A DNA stretch of 64,000 bases from NCBI GenBank assembly GCA_016779205.1, contig JADHOC010000014.1, forward strand, positions 84,916-148,915. The letters run 5' to 3'. Under the pieces are notes generated by a model. That model was not told the origin of the DNA. It saw only the letters and a program-made list of their open reading frames with translations, and ran no database searches. The stretch comes from Planctomycetota bacterium (GTDB lineage: Bacteria; Planctomycetota; UBA1135; GCA-002686595). This document shows positions 35,473 through 48,421 of the stretch, piece by piece (within the stretch, counting starts at the first letter, position 1; each line of letters starts with the position of its first letter). A program made the translations under genes and the position numbers.

Positions 35473-36123
35473 ATGACGACCTTCCACTTCCCGCGCTGGA
35501 CCAACCACTTCAAGCTCCTGATCCCGGCGGGTGCCCTCGGCGGGGCGCTCTACGCGATCGTGTTTGTGTGGATCGGCTTCTCTCCGAAGACCCTCGCGGT
35601 CGGCTACGCGCCGGAGCAACCGATTCCTTACAGCCACGCCCTGCACGCAGGGGAGCTCGGCATCGACTGCCGGTACTGCCACAACACGGTGGAGGACGCG
35701 GCGCACGCCGCGATCCCGCCGACGGCGACCTGCATGAACTGCCACACGAACATCCGCCCCGACAGCCCCAAGCTCGCCGCGCTCAGGGAGTCGTGGAAGT
35801 CGGGTGACCCGGTCGAGTGGGTTCGCGTGCACGACATCGCCGACTACGCCTACTTCAACCACTCGGCCCACGTGCGCCGCGGCGTGTCCTGCGTCTCCTG
35901 CCACGGTCGCGTGGACCAGATGGAGGTCGTGAGCCAGCAGGAGCCCCTGTCCATGGGGTGGTGCCTCGAGTGCCACCGCAACCCGGAGCCGCACCTGCGG
36001 CCCCTCGATCAGGTCACCAACCTCGGCTGGGAGCCCCCGGCCGAAGGCGTTGACCCCTCGACCCTCTTCTACACGCCGGAAGAGATTCACCCCCGCGAGA
36101 CCTGCAGCACCTGTCACCGCTGA
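35473..36123 (+). CDS. actA: Alternative complex III subunit A, pentaheme cytochrome c
   Basis: Electron-transfer subunit of alternative complex III, a quinol oxidase that replaces cytochrome bc1. The 216 residues have one N-terminal helix ([23 protein letters not shown]) and five CxxCH heme sites: CRYCH 66-70, CMNCH 87-91, CVSCH 140-144, CLECH 164-168 and CSTCH 211-215. It faces the periplasm. The start is the ATG at 35473 ([13 protein letters not shown]); longer in-frame starts read into the leader. It heads an operon followed 138 bases later by actB. Confidence 0.93.
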   Translation: MTTFHFPRWTNHFKLLIPAGALGGALYAIVFVWIGFSPKTLAVGYAPEQPIPYSHALHAGELGIDCRYCHNTVEDAAHAAIPPTATCMNCHTNIRPDSPKLAALRESWKSGDPVEWVRVHDIADYAYFNHSAHVRRGVSCVSCHGRVDQMEVVSQQEPLSMGWCLECHRNPEPHLRPLDQVTNLGWEPPAEGVDPSTLFYTPEEIHPRETCSTCHR

Positions 36124-36261
36124 TTCGCGACCTCTGCTCCGCGGCCGCCTGAGGCCGGAGCTCGTCTCTTCCCGTCCCACACCGCCATTTCCGGCGCTCG
36201 CCCCGAACGGGGCGCCAACCCCAACATCCTCGCGCGAGGCCTAGAAGCTGAGCGCGCCAAG

Positions 36262-39200
36262 ATGAGCGACATCCTCGACGATCCGAACGCCGAGTCGAAG
36301 CCTGCAGTCTGGCAGTCACTTCGAGAGTTCGATGGGTCCCTCGACCGTGCCGCAGCCGATTCCGACTCCGATCAGGACGTCGCGAACTTCGTCGGCCGTG
36401 AGTTCCCGACCGACGACTTCGATCAACTGAACGAAGTCGATCGGCGCCGCTTCTTCCAGATCCTGGGAGCCTCGGCCGCCCTCGCGGGCGCCTCGAGCTG
36501 CCGCTGGGAGCGAGAGGAGATCCTCCCGTACGCGGTGCGCCCCGAGGAGACGATCCCCGGGAAGCCCAAGTACTACGCCTCGGTCCTCGACCTCGCCGGC
36601 GCCGCGCGCCCGGTGACGGTCACCAGCTACGACGGGCGGCCGGTCAAGGTCGAGCCCAACACGCTGGTGGGCCAGGGAACGGACGTCTACAGCCAGGCGG
36701 AGGTCCTCGGGTTCTACGACCCCGACCGTAGCCAGGGTGTCCTCAAGCGCACCGAGCAGCGGCTCTATAACGGGGCCTCCTACGGCGACGCCATCGCGGC
36801 CATGAAGGAGGCCGCTGCGGCCGGCGGCATGGCGGTGCTCGCCTCGACGCACAGCTCGCCGACCCTGGCGCGGCTCGGCGGCGACCTCGCCGCCAGCGGT
36901 GCCGACTGGGTCTGGTGGTCGCCGGTGGGCCGGGACAGCGAGCTCGCGGGGGCCCAGATGGCCTTCGGCAAGCCGGTCCGAACCCACTACGACCTCTCCA
37001 AGGCCGACGTGGTGGTCAGCCTCGACGGGGACTTCCTCAACGGCCACCCCGACTCCGTCCGGATGTCCGCGGACTTCGCGGCCCGCCGTGAGCCGGAGCT
37101 GGGGGACATGTCCCGCCTCTACGCCATCGAGAGCCGCTTCTCCACCACGGGCGTGGTCTCCGACCACCGCCTCCCGGTGAAGAGCTCGGACGCCGGAGCG
37201 ATCCTCCAGCTGATCGAGGCCGGCCTCGGCATGGGCACCCCCGGCGCCCGCGCCGCGGCGCTCGGCAAGAACGAGAAGGTGGCGGCCTTCGTCAAGGCGG
37301 TGGCCGACGACATGAAGGGCGCCAAGGGGCGCTGCGTGATCATCCCTGGCGTCAACCAGCCGGCCGAGGTCCACGCCCACGTCCACGCGGTGAACGCCGC
37401 CATGGGCGCGGTGGGCACCACGGTGTCCTACACCGACGAGCCCGCCGCTGGCGCCACCGACGCCGGGCTCGCCGCCCTGGTCGCCGGGATGCGCTCGGGC
37501 GAGGTCAAGTCGCTGCTGATCATCGGCGGCAACCCCGCCTACGACGCCCCGGCGGACCTGGACTTCTCCGGCGCGGCCGAGAACGTGATGGTCTTCCACC
37601 ACGGGCTCTACCGTGACGAGACCGCGGCCATGTCCGACTGGCACATGCCCGCCGCGCACTGGCTCGAGTCCTGGGGCGACGCCCGCTCCTGGGACGGCTC
37701 GGCCCACATCGCCCAGCCGCTGATCAAGCCGATCGCCGGCGGCATGAGCGCCATCGAGCTGTGCGCCGCGCTGCTCGGCCGCGAGGGCGACGCCCGCGCC
37801 GAGGTGCGCGCGACCTTCGACGCCATGGGGCTGGCCGGCAACGGCGAGGCTCGCTTCCGCCAGGCGATCCACGACGGCGTCGTGGACGGCACCCGGATGG
37901 CGGCACTCGACCTCACGGTCGGCTCTCTCCCGGCGATCGCCGAGGGCAGCGACGGGACGGAGATCACCTTCTTCCCCTGCCCGAAGGTGTTCGACGGCCG
38001 CTTCGCCAACAACGGCTGGCTGCAGGAGCTCCCGGACTTCACCACGAAGATGACCTGGGACAACGCGGTCATGATCGGGAAGAAGACCGCCGACGGCATG
38101 GGGGTGACGACCGGAGACATGGTCCAGGTCACCCTCAACGGGCGGACCCTGGAGGCCGCGGCCTTCGTGGCCGTCGGGCAGGCCGAGGACAGCCTCGCGA
38201 TCTCCCTGGGCTACGGCCGTCGCGCCGCTGGCCTGGTGGCCGGCTCCGACAAGGCCGAGGTGAGCGCGGCGGGCTTCGACGCCTACGCCCTGCGCGGCAC
38301 CGACGGGATGGGGATCGCCACCGGCGCTTCCATCGCGAAGGGGTCCGGCGACTACACGTTCGCCACCACCCAGGAGCACCACCTGATCGACGCCATCGGC
38401 ATGAAGGGGCGCCGCGAGCGCCTCTACAAGCTGGCCATGGAGGGCACCGAGGAGCAGTGGAAGGAGGACCCGAACTTCACCGAGCACGTCTATCACGTGC
38501 CGAAGCTCACCTCGCTGTTCGACCAGAAGGTCTACGACGGCACCCACCAGTGGGGGATGACCATCGACCTGTCGACGTGCAACGGCTGCAACGCCTGCGT
38601 CGTCGCGTGCCAGTCGGAGAACAACATCCCGATCGTCGGCAAGGAGCAGGTCAAGCGCGGCCGTGAGATGCACTGGATGCGCATTGACCTCTACTTCCAG
38701 GGCGACGCCGACGAGGCCTCGACCGTGGACGCGGTCACCCAGCCGATCAACTGCCTGCAGTGCGAGAACGCGCCCTGCGAGCAGGTCTGCCCGGTTGCGG
38801 CCACGGTGCACGGCGAGGAAGGGACCAACGACATGGTCTACAACCGCTGCATCGGCACGCGCTACTGCGGTAACAACTGCCCGGTGAAGGTGCGGCGCTT
38901 CAACTACTTCCACTACACGAAGTACATGGACAAGCCGGAGCACAAGCGGCTCCAGCTGGCGCAGAACCCGAACGTCACGGTCCGCAGCCGGGGCGTCATG
39001 GAGAAGTGCACCTACTGCATGCAGCGGATCTCGGAGGCGCGCATCACCGCGCGCAACGAGGACCGCAAGATCCGCGACGGTGAGGTCATCACGGCCTGCC
39101 AGGCGGCGTGCGCCTCGGGCGCCATCAACTTCGGTGACCTGACCGACCCCGAGTCGAAGGTCTCGAAGAAGCAGGCCCTGGGCCGGGACTACTCCATGCT

Positions 39201-39412
39201 GGCGGAGCTCAACATCCGCCCGCGGACCCAGTACCTCGCGCGAATCTCGAACCCGAACGAGGGCCTCGCGGAGGCCATGCCCCAGGGCGTGAAGGGCCGC
39301 GAGGACTACGACCCCGCGACCTACGGCCAGGGCGACCACGGCCACCGCGGCCATCAGCACGGCCCGGACGACGTCCACGGCGACAGCCACAACGGTGAGG
39401 AGGCAACCAGCC

Positions 39413-39426
<14 letters not shown>
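36262..39426 (+). CDS. actB: Alternative complex III subunit B (molybdopterin-like and iron-sulfur protein)
   Basis: Large peripheral subunit of alternative complex III, 1054 residues. Residues about 60-76 ([17 protein letters not shown]) form a Tat-like signal. The next roughly 650 residues resemble the molybdopterin oxidoreductase fold, although ActB proteins are known to lack molybdopterin itself. The C-terminal part is a ferredoxin-like module of the PsrB/FrdB type with cysteine clusters [11 protein letters not shown] (about 773), [14 protein letters not shown] (about 832), [12 protein letters not shown] (about 871) and CTYCM (about 916). These fit three [4Fe-4S] clusters and one [3Fe-4S] cluster. 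The C-terminal tail is His-rich. Its stop overlaps the actC start by 14 bases. Confidence 0.93.
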
Positions 39427-40888
<1,462 letters not shown>

Positions 40889-40918
40889 GCCGTCAACGAC
40901 TCAACGGAGCTGAAACAG

Positions 40919-42277
40919 ATGTCAGACCAGAAGAAGAACGACGAGATCCACGGGGTCGTCGCCTACTTCGACGATGTCGATAGCGTGATGTCCGCGGCCC
41001 GCAAGGTCCGCGACGCTGGGTACAAGAAGTGGGACGCCTACACGCCCTTCCCGGTCCACGGGATCGATGAGGCGATGGGGACCAAGCCGACGATCCTGCC
41101 CTGGATCGTGCTCGGCATGGGCCTGACGGGGATGGCCTGCGGCCTGCTGCTGCAGTGGTACACCAACGCGTACGACTACGTCTTCCTCATCAGCGGCAAG
41201 CCCAACTGGAGCCTGCCGGCGAACATCCCGGTCACCTTCGAGGTGGTCATCCTGTTCTCCGCGTACACGGCGTTCTTCGCGATGCTGGGGCTCAACAAGC
41301 TCCCGCACCTGTCGAACCCGCTCCACAAGCTGCCGAAGTTCCGCCGGGTGACCGCGGACCGCTTCGCCATCTGCGTGGAGGCGAAGGACCCGAACTTCGA
41401 CGCCGACCGCGTGCGCGCGATCCTGGGGGCGGACACCTCCGAGATGGAGGACTGCCCCGTCGATACCTCAAGGGCCGCCCTGCCGCTGTGGTTCCACGCG
41501 GTCATGGCGCTGGTCACCTGCGCGACGTTCATCCCGCTCTCGCTCGCCGTCAAGGGGCGCTTCGCCACGTCCGAGAAGCCGCGCTACCACGTGTGGCCGG
41601 ACATGGACTTCCAGCGCAAGCGCAAGACCCAGACCGGATGGGAAGGCTTCGAGGACGGGCGCTCCATGCGTCTGCCCGTGGAGGGCACGATCCCGCGCGG
41701 CGAGCTGCGCGACGACTTCGAGCTCTACTTCGGCGTCGCCCAGGGCTCGTCCGTCCCGCCCCGCGCCACCTACGACGCGGGCTCCATGGGCGGGGAGAAG
41801 CACGAGTGGCTCCAGTCCTTCCCGACCGCGGTGGTCGTGGATGAGGCGCTGCTCGAGCGCGGCCGTGAGCGCTACGGCATCTACTGCGGCGTCTGCCACG
41901 GTGCCCAGGGCAACGGCCTCGGGGCGGTGGCGCTGCGCGCCAAGGCCATCGACGCCGAGCAGTGGGGGTGGGTGTCGCCCAAGGCGCTCCAGTCCGACTC
42001 GGCCAAGGCGTACACCAACGGCGAGCTGTTCCACATCGCCAGTCACGGCATCAGCTCCATGAAGGGGTACGGATCCCAGATCACCCCCAAGGATCGCTGG
42101 GCCATCGTGGCCTTCGTCCGCGCCATCCAGGCGTCCCAGGCTCTCCCGAAGGCTCCGGGGGACCTCCCCGAGGGCGTCGACTTCGAGCCCGTCCCGACCA
42201 TCAAAGACGTGCGGCTCTCGGAGGCCAGCGTCGACGCCCCCGCCGGCGGCACCGAGCCCGCTGGCGAGGCTCGCTGA
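40919..42277 (+). CDS. actDE: Fused alternative complex III subunits D and E
   Basis: One polypeptide of 452 residues that joins two usually separate ACIII subunits. The first half (about 1-170) is ActD, the DUF3341 family: VVAYFDDVDSVMSAARKVRDAGYKKWDAYTPFPVHGIDEAM and two helices near 60-85 and 100-120. Then comes another helix near 190 (FHAVMALVTCATFIPLSL). The second half is a mono-heme cytochrome c, the ActE type, with GIYCGVCHGAQGNGLG at about 318-333 and a methionine ligand candidate in SSMKGYGSQI. The fusion is consistent, with no stop, frameshift or start between the two parts. Fused D-E subunits have been described in some lineages, so this may be less unusual than it looks. Confidence 0.9.
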   Translation: MSDQKKNDEIHGVVAYFDDVDSVMSAARKVRDAGYKKWDAYTPFPVHGIDEAMGTKPTILPWIVLGMGLTGMACGLLLQWYTNAYDYVFLISGKPNWSLPANIPVTFEVVILFSAYTAFFAMLGLNKLPHLSNPLHKLPKFRRVTADRFAICVEAKDPNFDADRVRAILGADTSEMEDCPVDTSRAALPLWFHAVMALVTCATFIPLSLAVKGRFATSEKPRYHVWPDMDFQRKRKTQTGWEGFEDGRSMRLPVEGTIPRGELRDDFELYFGVAQGSSVPPRATYDAGSMGGEKHEWLQSFPTAVVVDEALLERGRERYGIYCGVCHGAQGNGLGAVALRAKAIDAEQWGWVSPKALQSDSAKAYTNGELFHIASHGISSMKGYGSQITPKDRWAIVAFVRAIQASQALPKAPGDLPEGVDFEPVPTIKDVRLSEASVDAPAGGTEPAGEAR

Positions 42278-42354
42278 TCTCTCCGTTCCCCGCCCCTTTC
42301 CTGACCCTCTAACGGCCCTCCCGCGCCCTCGAGACAGCGACCACTCGCAGCTCC

Positions 42355-43605
42355 ATGCACGGACCCATCGAAATTCCCACCACCGACCAAGTGACGGTGA
42401 CCGGCCTGTCGAAGCCCGCCATGATCGGCCTGGGCGTCGGTATCGCCGGCCTCGCCGCGACCGCAGCCCTCGGGACGTCGGCGGGTGACGAGATGCGCCA
42501 CTTCGGGCACTCCATGCTCGTGGCCATCGTCTTCTTCCTGTCGATCAGCCTCGGCGCCCTGTTCTTCACGCTGCTCCAGCACGTGACGAGCGCGGGGTGG
42601 TCCGTGGTGGTGCGCCGGGTGGCGGAGGCCATGACGGCGGCCTTCCCGATCCTCGGGCTCCTGGTCCTCGTCGTCCTGGTGGGCCCCGTCCTTGCGGGCA
42701 AGCCGTGGACCTACGACTGGGCCGACCATGACTTCGTGGTGGCCCACGAGCTCATCCAGCACAAGGCGGGGTACCTGAACGCGAAGTTCTTCCTGATCCG
42801 CGTCATCGCCTACTTCGCGGTATGGATCGGCGTCGCGCGCTTCTTCAGCGGCCAGTCCCTGGCCCAGGACGTGGACCAGGACAAGTCGCGCACCCTGAAG
42901 ATGCAGGGGCGCAGCGGCATCTGCATGATCGCCTTCGGCCTGACCCTGACCTTCGCGATGTTCGACTTCATGATGTCGCTCAACGCGGAGTGGTTCAGCA
43001 CGATGTACGGCGTCTACATGTTCGCCGGCGCCTTCTGGTCCTCCCTCGCGACCCTCGCCCTGCTGACCATGTGGCTCGAGAAGCGCGGCCAGCTCAAGGG
43101 CGTCGTCACCTCGGAGCACTACCACGACATCGGCAAGCTCATGTTCGCCTTCACGGTGTTCTGGAGCTACGTGGCCTTCAGCCAGTTCATGCTGTACTGG
43201 TACGCCGACATCCCTGAGGAGACCTACTGGTTCAACTACCGGGTCTGGGGCGACTGGAACGGCTTCGCGCTCCTGCTCCTCGTGGGGCACTTCGCCATCC
43301 CGCTCCTGGGGCTCATGTCCCGCCACGTGAAGCGCAACCGCTCGGTGCTCGCCGCCTGGGCGGTGTACTGCCTGGTGTTCCACTTCGTGGACCTGTACTG
43401 GAACGTGATGCCTGAGATGGTCAACGGCGTCCCCGGCGGGGACCCCGCCACCACGGGCCCGCAGTTCAGCCTGATGGACCTCACCGCCATGATCGGCGTC
43501 GGCGGCCTGTTCGCCTTCGCCGTCCTCAAGCGCATCGACGGGAAGCCCGCGCTCGCCATCGGCGACCCGCGCCTGCCCGAGTCCATGGCCTTCCAGAACA
43601 TCTGA
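42355..43605 (+). CDS. actF: Alternative complex III subunit F (membrane protein)
   Basis: Second large membrane subunit of alternative complex III, 416 residues with about ten helices. Family motifs include DDFVVAHELIQHKAGYLNAKFFLIR-like HDFVVAHELIQHKAGYLN, LTFAMFDFMMSLNAEWFSTMYGVYMFAG and FQFMLYWYADIPEETYWF-like SQFMLYWYADIPEETYWF. FHFVDLYWNVMPEM near the end is also characteristic. It completes the ActA-F set. The gap to the previous gene is 77 bases; the next starts 32 bases after its stop. Confidence 0.9.
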   Translation: MHGPIEIPTTDQVTVTGLSKPAMIGLGVGIAGLAATAALGTSAGDEMRHFGHSMLVAIVFFLSISLGALFFTLLQHVTSAGWSVVVRRVAEAMTAAFPILGLLVLVVLVGPVLAGKPWTYDWADHDFVVAHELIQHKAGYLNAKFFLIRVIAYFAVWIGVARFFSGQSLAQDVDQDKSRTLKMQGRSGICMIAFGLTLTFAMFDFMMSLNAEWFSTMYGVYMFAGAFWSSLATLALLTMWLEKRGQLKGVVTSEHYHDIGKLMFAFTVFWSYVAFSQFMLYWYADIPEETYWFNYRVWGDWNGFALLLLVGHFAIPLLGLMSRHVKRNRSVLAAWAVYCLVFHFVDLYWNVMPEMVNGVPGGDPATTGPQFSLMDLTAMIGVGGLFAFAVLKRIDGKPALAIGDPRLPESMAFQNI

Positions 43606-43637
43606 GCCCCCTCCTTCCCCAGGACACATCCAGTTCC

Positions 43638-43988
43638 ATGGCCAACGAGCACGCACAGACCAGTGAGCGCGAGATCGAAGAGGACGTCGTCAACGTCGGC
43701 TTCATCGCGTGGCTCGGCGGGGTCGCCACGATCCTCATCGCCGTCTCGGTGATCCTCCTCACCGCCGTCTATTACTTCACCCTGGAGCAGCGTGAGGAGC
43801 GCCTCCAGCAGGAGGCCGACGCGCGCATCACCGACCTCGAGGCCCAGCAGGCCATCGACGCCATGGTGGTGGATGGCTTCTTCAAGCACCCCGACATCGA
43901 CGACGGGCAGGGCAATGTGACGCGCGGCACCGTGAGCATCCCGGTCTCCGAAGGGATGAAAAAGGTGATCGAGGACGCGAATCGCTGA
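43638..43988 (+). CDS. Small single-helix membrane protein of unknown function
   Basis: 116 residues, not recognised. There is one helix near residues 22-46 (FIAWLGGVATILIAVSVILLTAVYYF), then a charged coiled-coil-like stretch (LEQREERLQQEADARITDLEAQQAIDAM) and a short tail with VPVSEGMKKVIED-like sequence (IPVSEGMKKVIEDANR). The tail resembles the sequence before the heme motif in ActE-like cytochromes, but there is no heme site. It lies between the ACIII and oxidase genes, 44 bases before sco, and is likely co-transcribed. An assembly factor or accessory subunit is a guess from context only. Confidence 0.65.
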   Translation: MANEHAQTSEREIEEDVVNVGFIAWLGGVATILIAVSVILLTAVYYFTLEQREERLQQEADARITDLEAQQAIDAMVVDGFFKHPDIDDGQGNVTRGTVSIPVSEGMKKVIEDANR

Positions 43989-44032
43989 AGTCTCCGGTGC
44001 TCCGGCATCGAAGCCTGACAGGTAGCAACTAC

Positions 44033-44974
44033 ATGATCCCCATGAATCTCCACCAGACGGGCGCGCTGCGCTCCCTGACGCTGTTCGCCGCGACCGCGGC
44101 GCTCGGCGGGATGGCCATGGGGCAGGATGTCACGGGCGACGGCGTGGCGAAGCCCCTGGGGGCCGTGACCGCCGACGACCTCCTGGACGGTGTCGGCATC
44201 GAGCAGCACCTCGAGGCCATGCTCCCCCTGGACGCCAGCTTCCTGAGCGCGGCCGGCGCCGAGGTCGCGCTGGGGGACTACTTCGACGGGGAGCGCCCCA
44301 CGATCCTCACCCTCAACTACGTGGACTGCCCGCAGCTCTGCAGCATGCAGCTGTCGCAGCTGACGGAGGCCATGGCGGCCATCGACCTGAGCCTCGGCGA
44401 GGACTACCGGGTGCTGACCGTGAGCATCGACCCCCGGGACACGCCGGAGAAGGCGGCGGGGGCCGAGGAGCGCTACCTCAGCGACTACCTCTTTATCTCC
44501 GACAAGCAGGACGTCGCCCGGCCCGAGCCGGCGGGTGGCTGGTCCTACCTTGTGGGGGACAAGCTCGAGATCGACCGCGTCGCCACGGCGGCGGGCTTCA
44601 GCTACCGCTGGGTCGAGTCCCAGGGCGAGTACGCCCACCAGGCGGCGACGATCCTCTGCTCGCCCCGCGGGCAGATCACGCGCTACCTCCCCGGGCTCGG
44701 CCTCGAGTCCCCGGAGACCCTCCACACGGCGCTCCTCGAGGCCGGCGAGGGAAAGATCGGGACGCTCTTCGAGAACGCGTTCCTCAACTGCCTCATCTTT
44801 GACTCGACCACGGGTCAGTACACGACCGACGCGATCATGCTTCTCAAGATCGCGGCTGCACTGACGGCAATGTCCGTCGCGGGCGGTGTCTTCTTCCTAC
44901 GGCGCGGCGAAGCGCAGCAGGGGTCGCTCGCGGCCCCCGCGGCCGGCGCGGCGGGCGGAGACCCGAGCAACTGA
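44033..44974 (+). CDS. sco: SCO1/SenC-family copper chaperone for cytochrome oxidase
   Basis: Copper-binding thioredoxin-fold protein, 313 residues, that assembles the CuA centre of subunit II. The signal peptide is from MNLHQTGALRSLTLFAATAALGGMAMGQ. The copper site is DCPQLCSM (CxxxC) near residue 100, with the conserved His in EYAHQAATILCSPRG. It also has a C-terminal helix (IMLLKIAAALTAMSVAGGVFFL), which would anchor it to the membrane and is a little unusual. The start is the ATG at 44033. coxB begins ten bases after its stop, matching its role. Confidence 0.9.
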   Translation: MIPMNLHQTGALRSLTLFAATAALGGMAMGQDVTGDGVAKPLGAVTADDLLDGVGIEQHLEAMLPLDASFLSAAGAEVALGDYFDGERPTILTLNYVDCPQLCSMQLSQLTEAMAAIDLSLGEDYRVLTVSIDPRDTPEKAAGAEERYLSDYLFISDKQDVARPEPAGGWSYLVGDKLEIDRVATAAGFSYRWVESQGEYAHQAATILCSPRGQITRYLPGLGLESPETLHTALLEAGEGKIGTLFENAFLNCLIFDSTTGQYTTDAIMLLKIAAALTAMSVAGGVFFLRRGEAQQGSLAAPAAGAAGGDPSN

Positions 44975-44984
44975 AACCAGGACC

Positions 44985-46412
44985 ATGAAGCTTCAAGCCT
45001 TCCTACTCACCACCCTCCTCGGACTCGCGGGCGCCAGCGCTGGGCTCGCTCAGGATGACGCGGCGCCCGCCGCGGCAGATGCTCCCGCAGCGGAAGCTCC
45101 CGCAGGGGAGTCGGCGCCGGCCGCGCCGGCGACGATCCGCGTGGTCGAGGACCTCGACGTGGACGCCGTCATCGCCGCCTTCAACGCCGAGAGCGGGACG
45201 GACCGCACCTTCACCGCCGAGGAGCGCTCCTGGATCGGCGCGGGCGTCGCGCCCGGTGACATCGACGCCGCCCACCAGGGCTACGTCGCGATCCCGTCCA
45301 CCGATCCGAACGTGGTGATCATCAACCGGAACGGTGAAGAGCTCCGGGTGACGTCGAACGCGAGCGCCGGCAGGGCGCCGGTCATCACCCACGAGAGCTC
45401 GCACATGATGCCCTTCGCTCCGGAGGTCGACAACGGGACCTTCTGGATGGCCAAGGCCGCGTCCGAGACCGCGAAGGACGTGGACCGGATGTTCGACTTC
45501 ATCATGTGGATCAACTACATCTTCGCCGCCATCATCGGCGGGCTGATGGTGCTGTTCTGCGTTAAGTACCGCCGCCGCCCGGGGGTCCGCGCGGACCAGT
45601 CGATCACCCACAACACGCCCCTCGAGATCACCTGGAGCATCATCCCGACGATCCTCGTGGCGATCATGTTCTGGGGCGGCTACGTGACCTTCCTGGACCT
45701 CCGCACGCCGCCGCCCGACTCCATGAAGGTGAACGCGACGGCCTACCGCTGGGGCTGGAACTTCCAGTACCCCAACGGCGTGGAGAGCCCCCAGGAGTTC
45801 CACGTGCCGGAGAACACGCCGATCGAGATGGTGATGACCTCCACGGACACGCTCCACTCGTTCCACCTGCCCGCCTACCGCACCAAGTCGGACGTGCTGC
45901 CGAACCGGTACACCAAGGTCTGGTTCAACTCGGGCGAGCCCGGCGTGTACCGCGTGTACTGCACCGAGTACTGCGGCAAGGACCACAGCAACATGTACGC
46001 GAAGCTCGTGGTCGAGCCGCGCGAAGACTACGAGGCGTGGCTGACCAAGACGGGCAACTGGATGGTCGACGAGAACGGCGAGATGAAGCCGCTCCTGGAG
46101 ATCGGTGAGCTCACCTACAACCGGCGGGGCTGCAAGTCCTGCCACTCCATCGACGGAAGCATGGGCACCGGGCCGACCTTCGCGGGTCTCTGGGGTCTCA
46201 AGCGAGACTTCGATGACGGCTCCTCCGCAGTGGCGGACGAGCAATACATCAACCAGTCGATTCGCGACCCCTACAGCCAGGTGGTGCTGAACGCCAACGG
46301 CGTCAGCTACGGCAAGCAGATGACCATCTACAGCCCGATGCTCCCGGTTGAGCAGATCAACGGGATCATCGAGTTCATCAAGTCCCTCGAAGGGGTGCCC
46401 CGGAAGGACTGA
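44985..46412 (+). CDS. coxB: caa3-type cytochrome c oxidase subunit II with fused cytochrome c
   Basis: Periplasmic CuA subunit, 475 residues. The signal peptide is MKLQAFLLTTLLGLAGASAGLAQ, then an Ala/Pro-rich linker and two helices (about 172-192 and 213-233). The CuA ligands are His291 (DTLHSFHLPAYRTKSDVLP) and the Cys326-Cys330-His334-Met337 cluster in CTEYCGKDHSNM. A cytochrome c domain follows, with heme motif CKSCH at 383-387 and a methionine in QMTIYSPM, which makes it a caa3 subunit. Residues about 50-160 form an extra domain before TM1 that is longer than usual. Confidence 0.93.
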   Translation: MKLQAFLLTTLLGLAGASAGLAQDDAAPAAADAPAAEAPAGESAPAAPATIRVVEDLDVDAVIAAFNAESGTDRTFTAEERSWIGAGVAPGDIDAAHQGYVAIPSTDPNVVIINRNGEELRVTSNASAGRAPVITHESSHMMPFAPEVDNGTFWMAKAASETAKDVDRMFDFIMWINYIFAAIIGGLMVLFCVKYRRRPGVRADQSITHNTPLEITWSIIPTILVAIMFWGGYVTFLDLRTPPPDSMKVNATAYRWGWNFQYPNGVESPQEFHVPENTPIEMVMTSTDTLHSFHLPAYRTKSDVLPNRYTKVWFNSGEPGVYRVYCTEYCGKDHSNMYAKLVVEPREDYEAWLTKTGNWMVDENGEMKPLLEIGELTYNRRGCKSCHSIDGSMGTGPTFAGLWGLKRDFDDGSSAVADEQYINQSIRDPYSQVVLNANGVSYGKQMTIYSPMLPVEQINGIIEFIKSLEGVPRKD

Positions 46413-46595
46413 CCCGAGAGAACGACACAGCGCCGCGGGGCGGGGGCTCACCCCTCCTTCCCGCGGGACAGCGCGGACGCCGGGCGCGCGGGATCAGCCC
46501 GGCAAACCTCCCCGAACGGGGACGACCACGCGACAAACCAACCAAGAACCACCCAGCTCACTGGCATCCTCCGGTGACTGGTGCAAGACACTCCG

Positions 46596-48284
<1,689 letters not shown>

Positions 48285-48421
48285 TCCAATCACAGCCCGG
48301 GGGCCGGCGTTCGGCCGGCTCTCGGACTCCTTCAAACCCTTCCCTGCCCCGGTCCCCGGGGCTCCCCCTCGAACCGCGGCCTCACTGATCCCTTCAACGG
48401 CCGCTGGAACGACGCTCCCCA

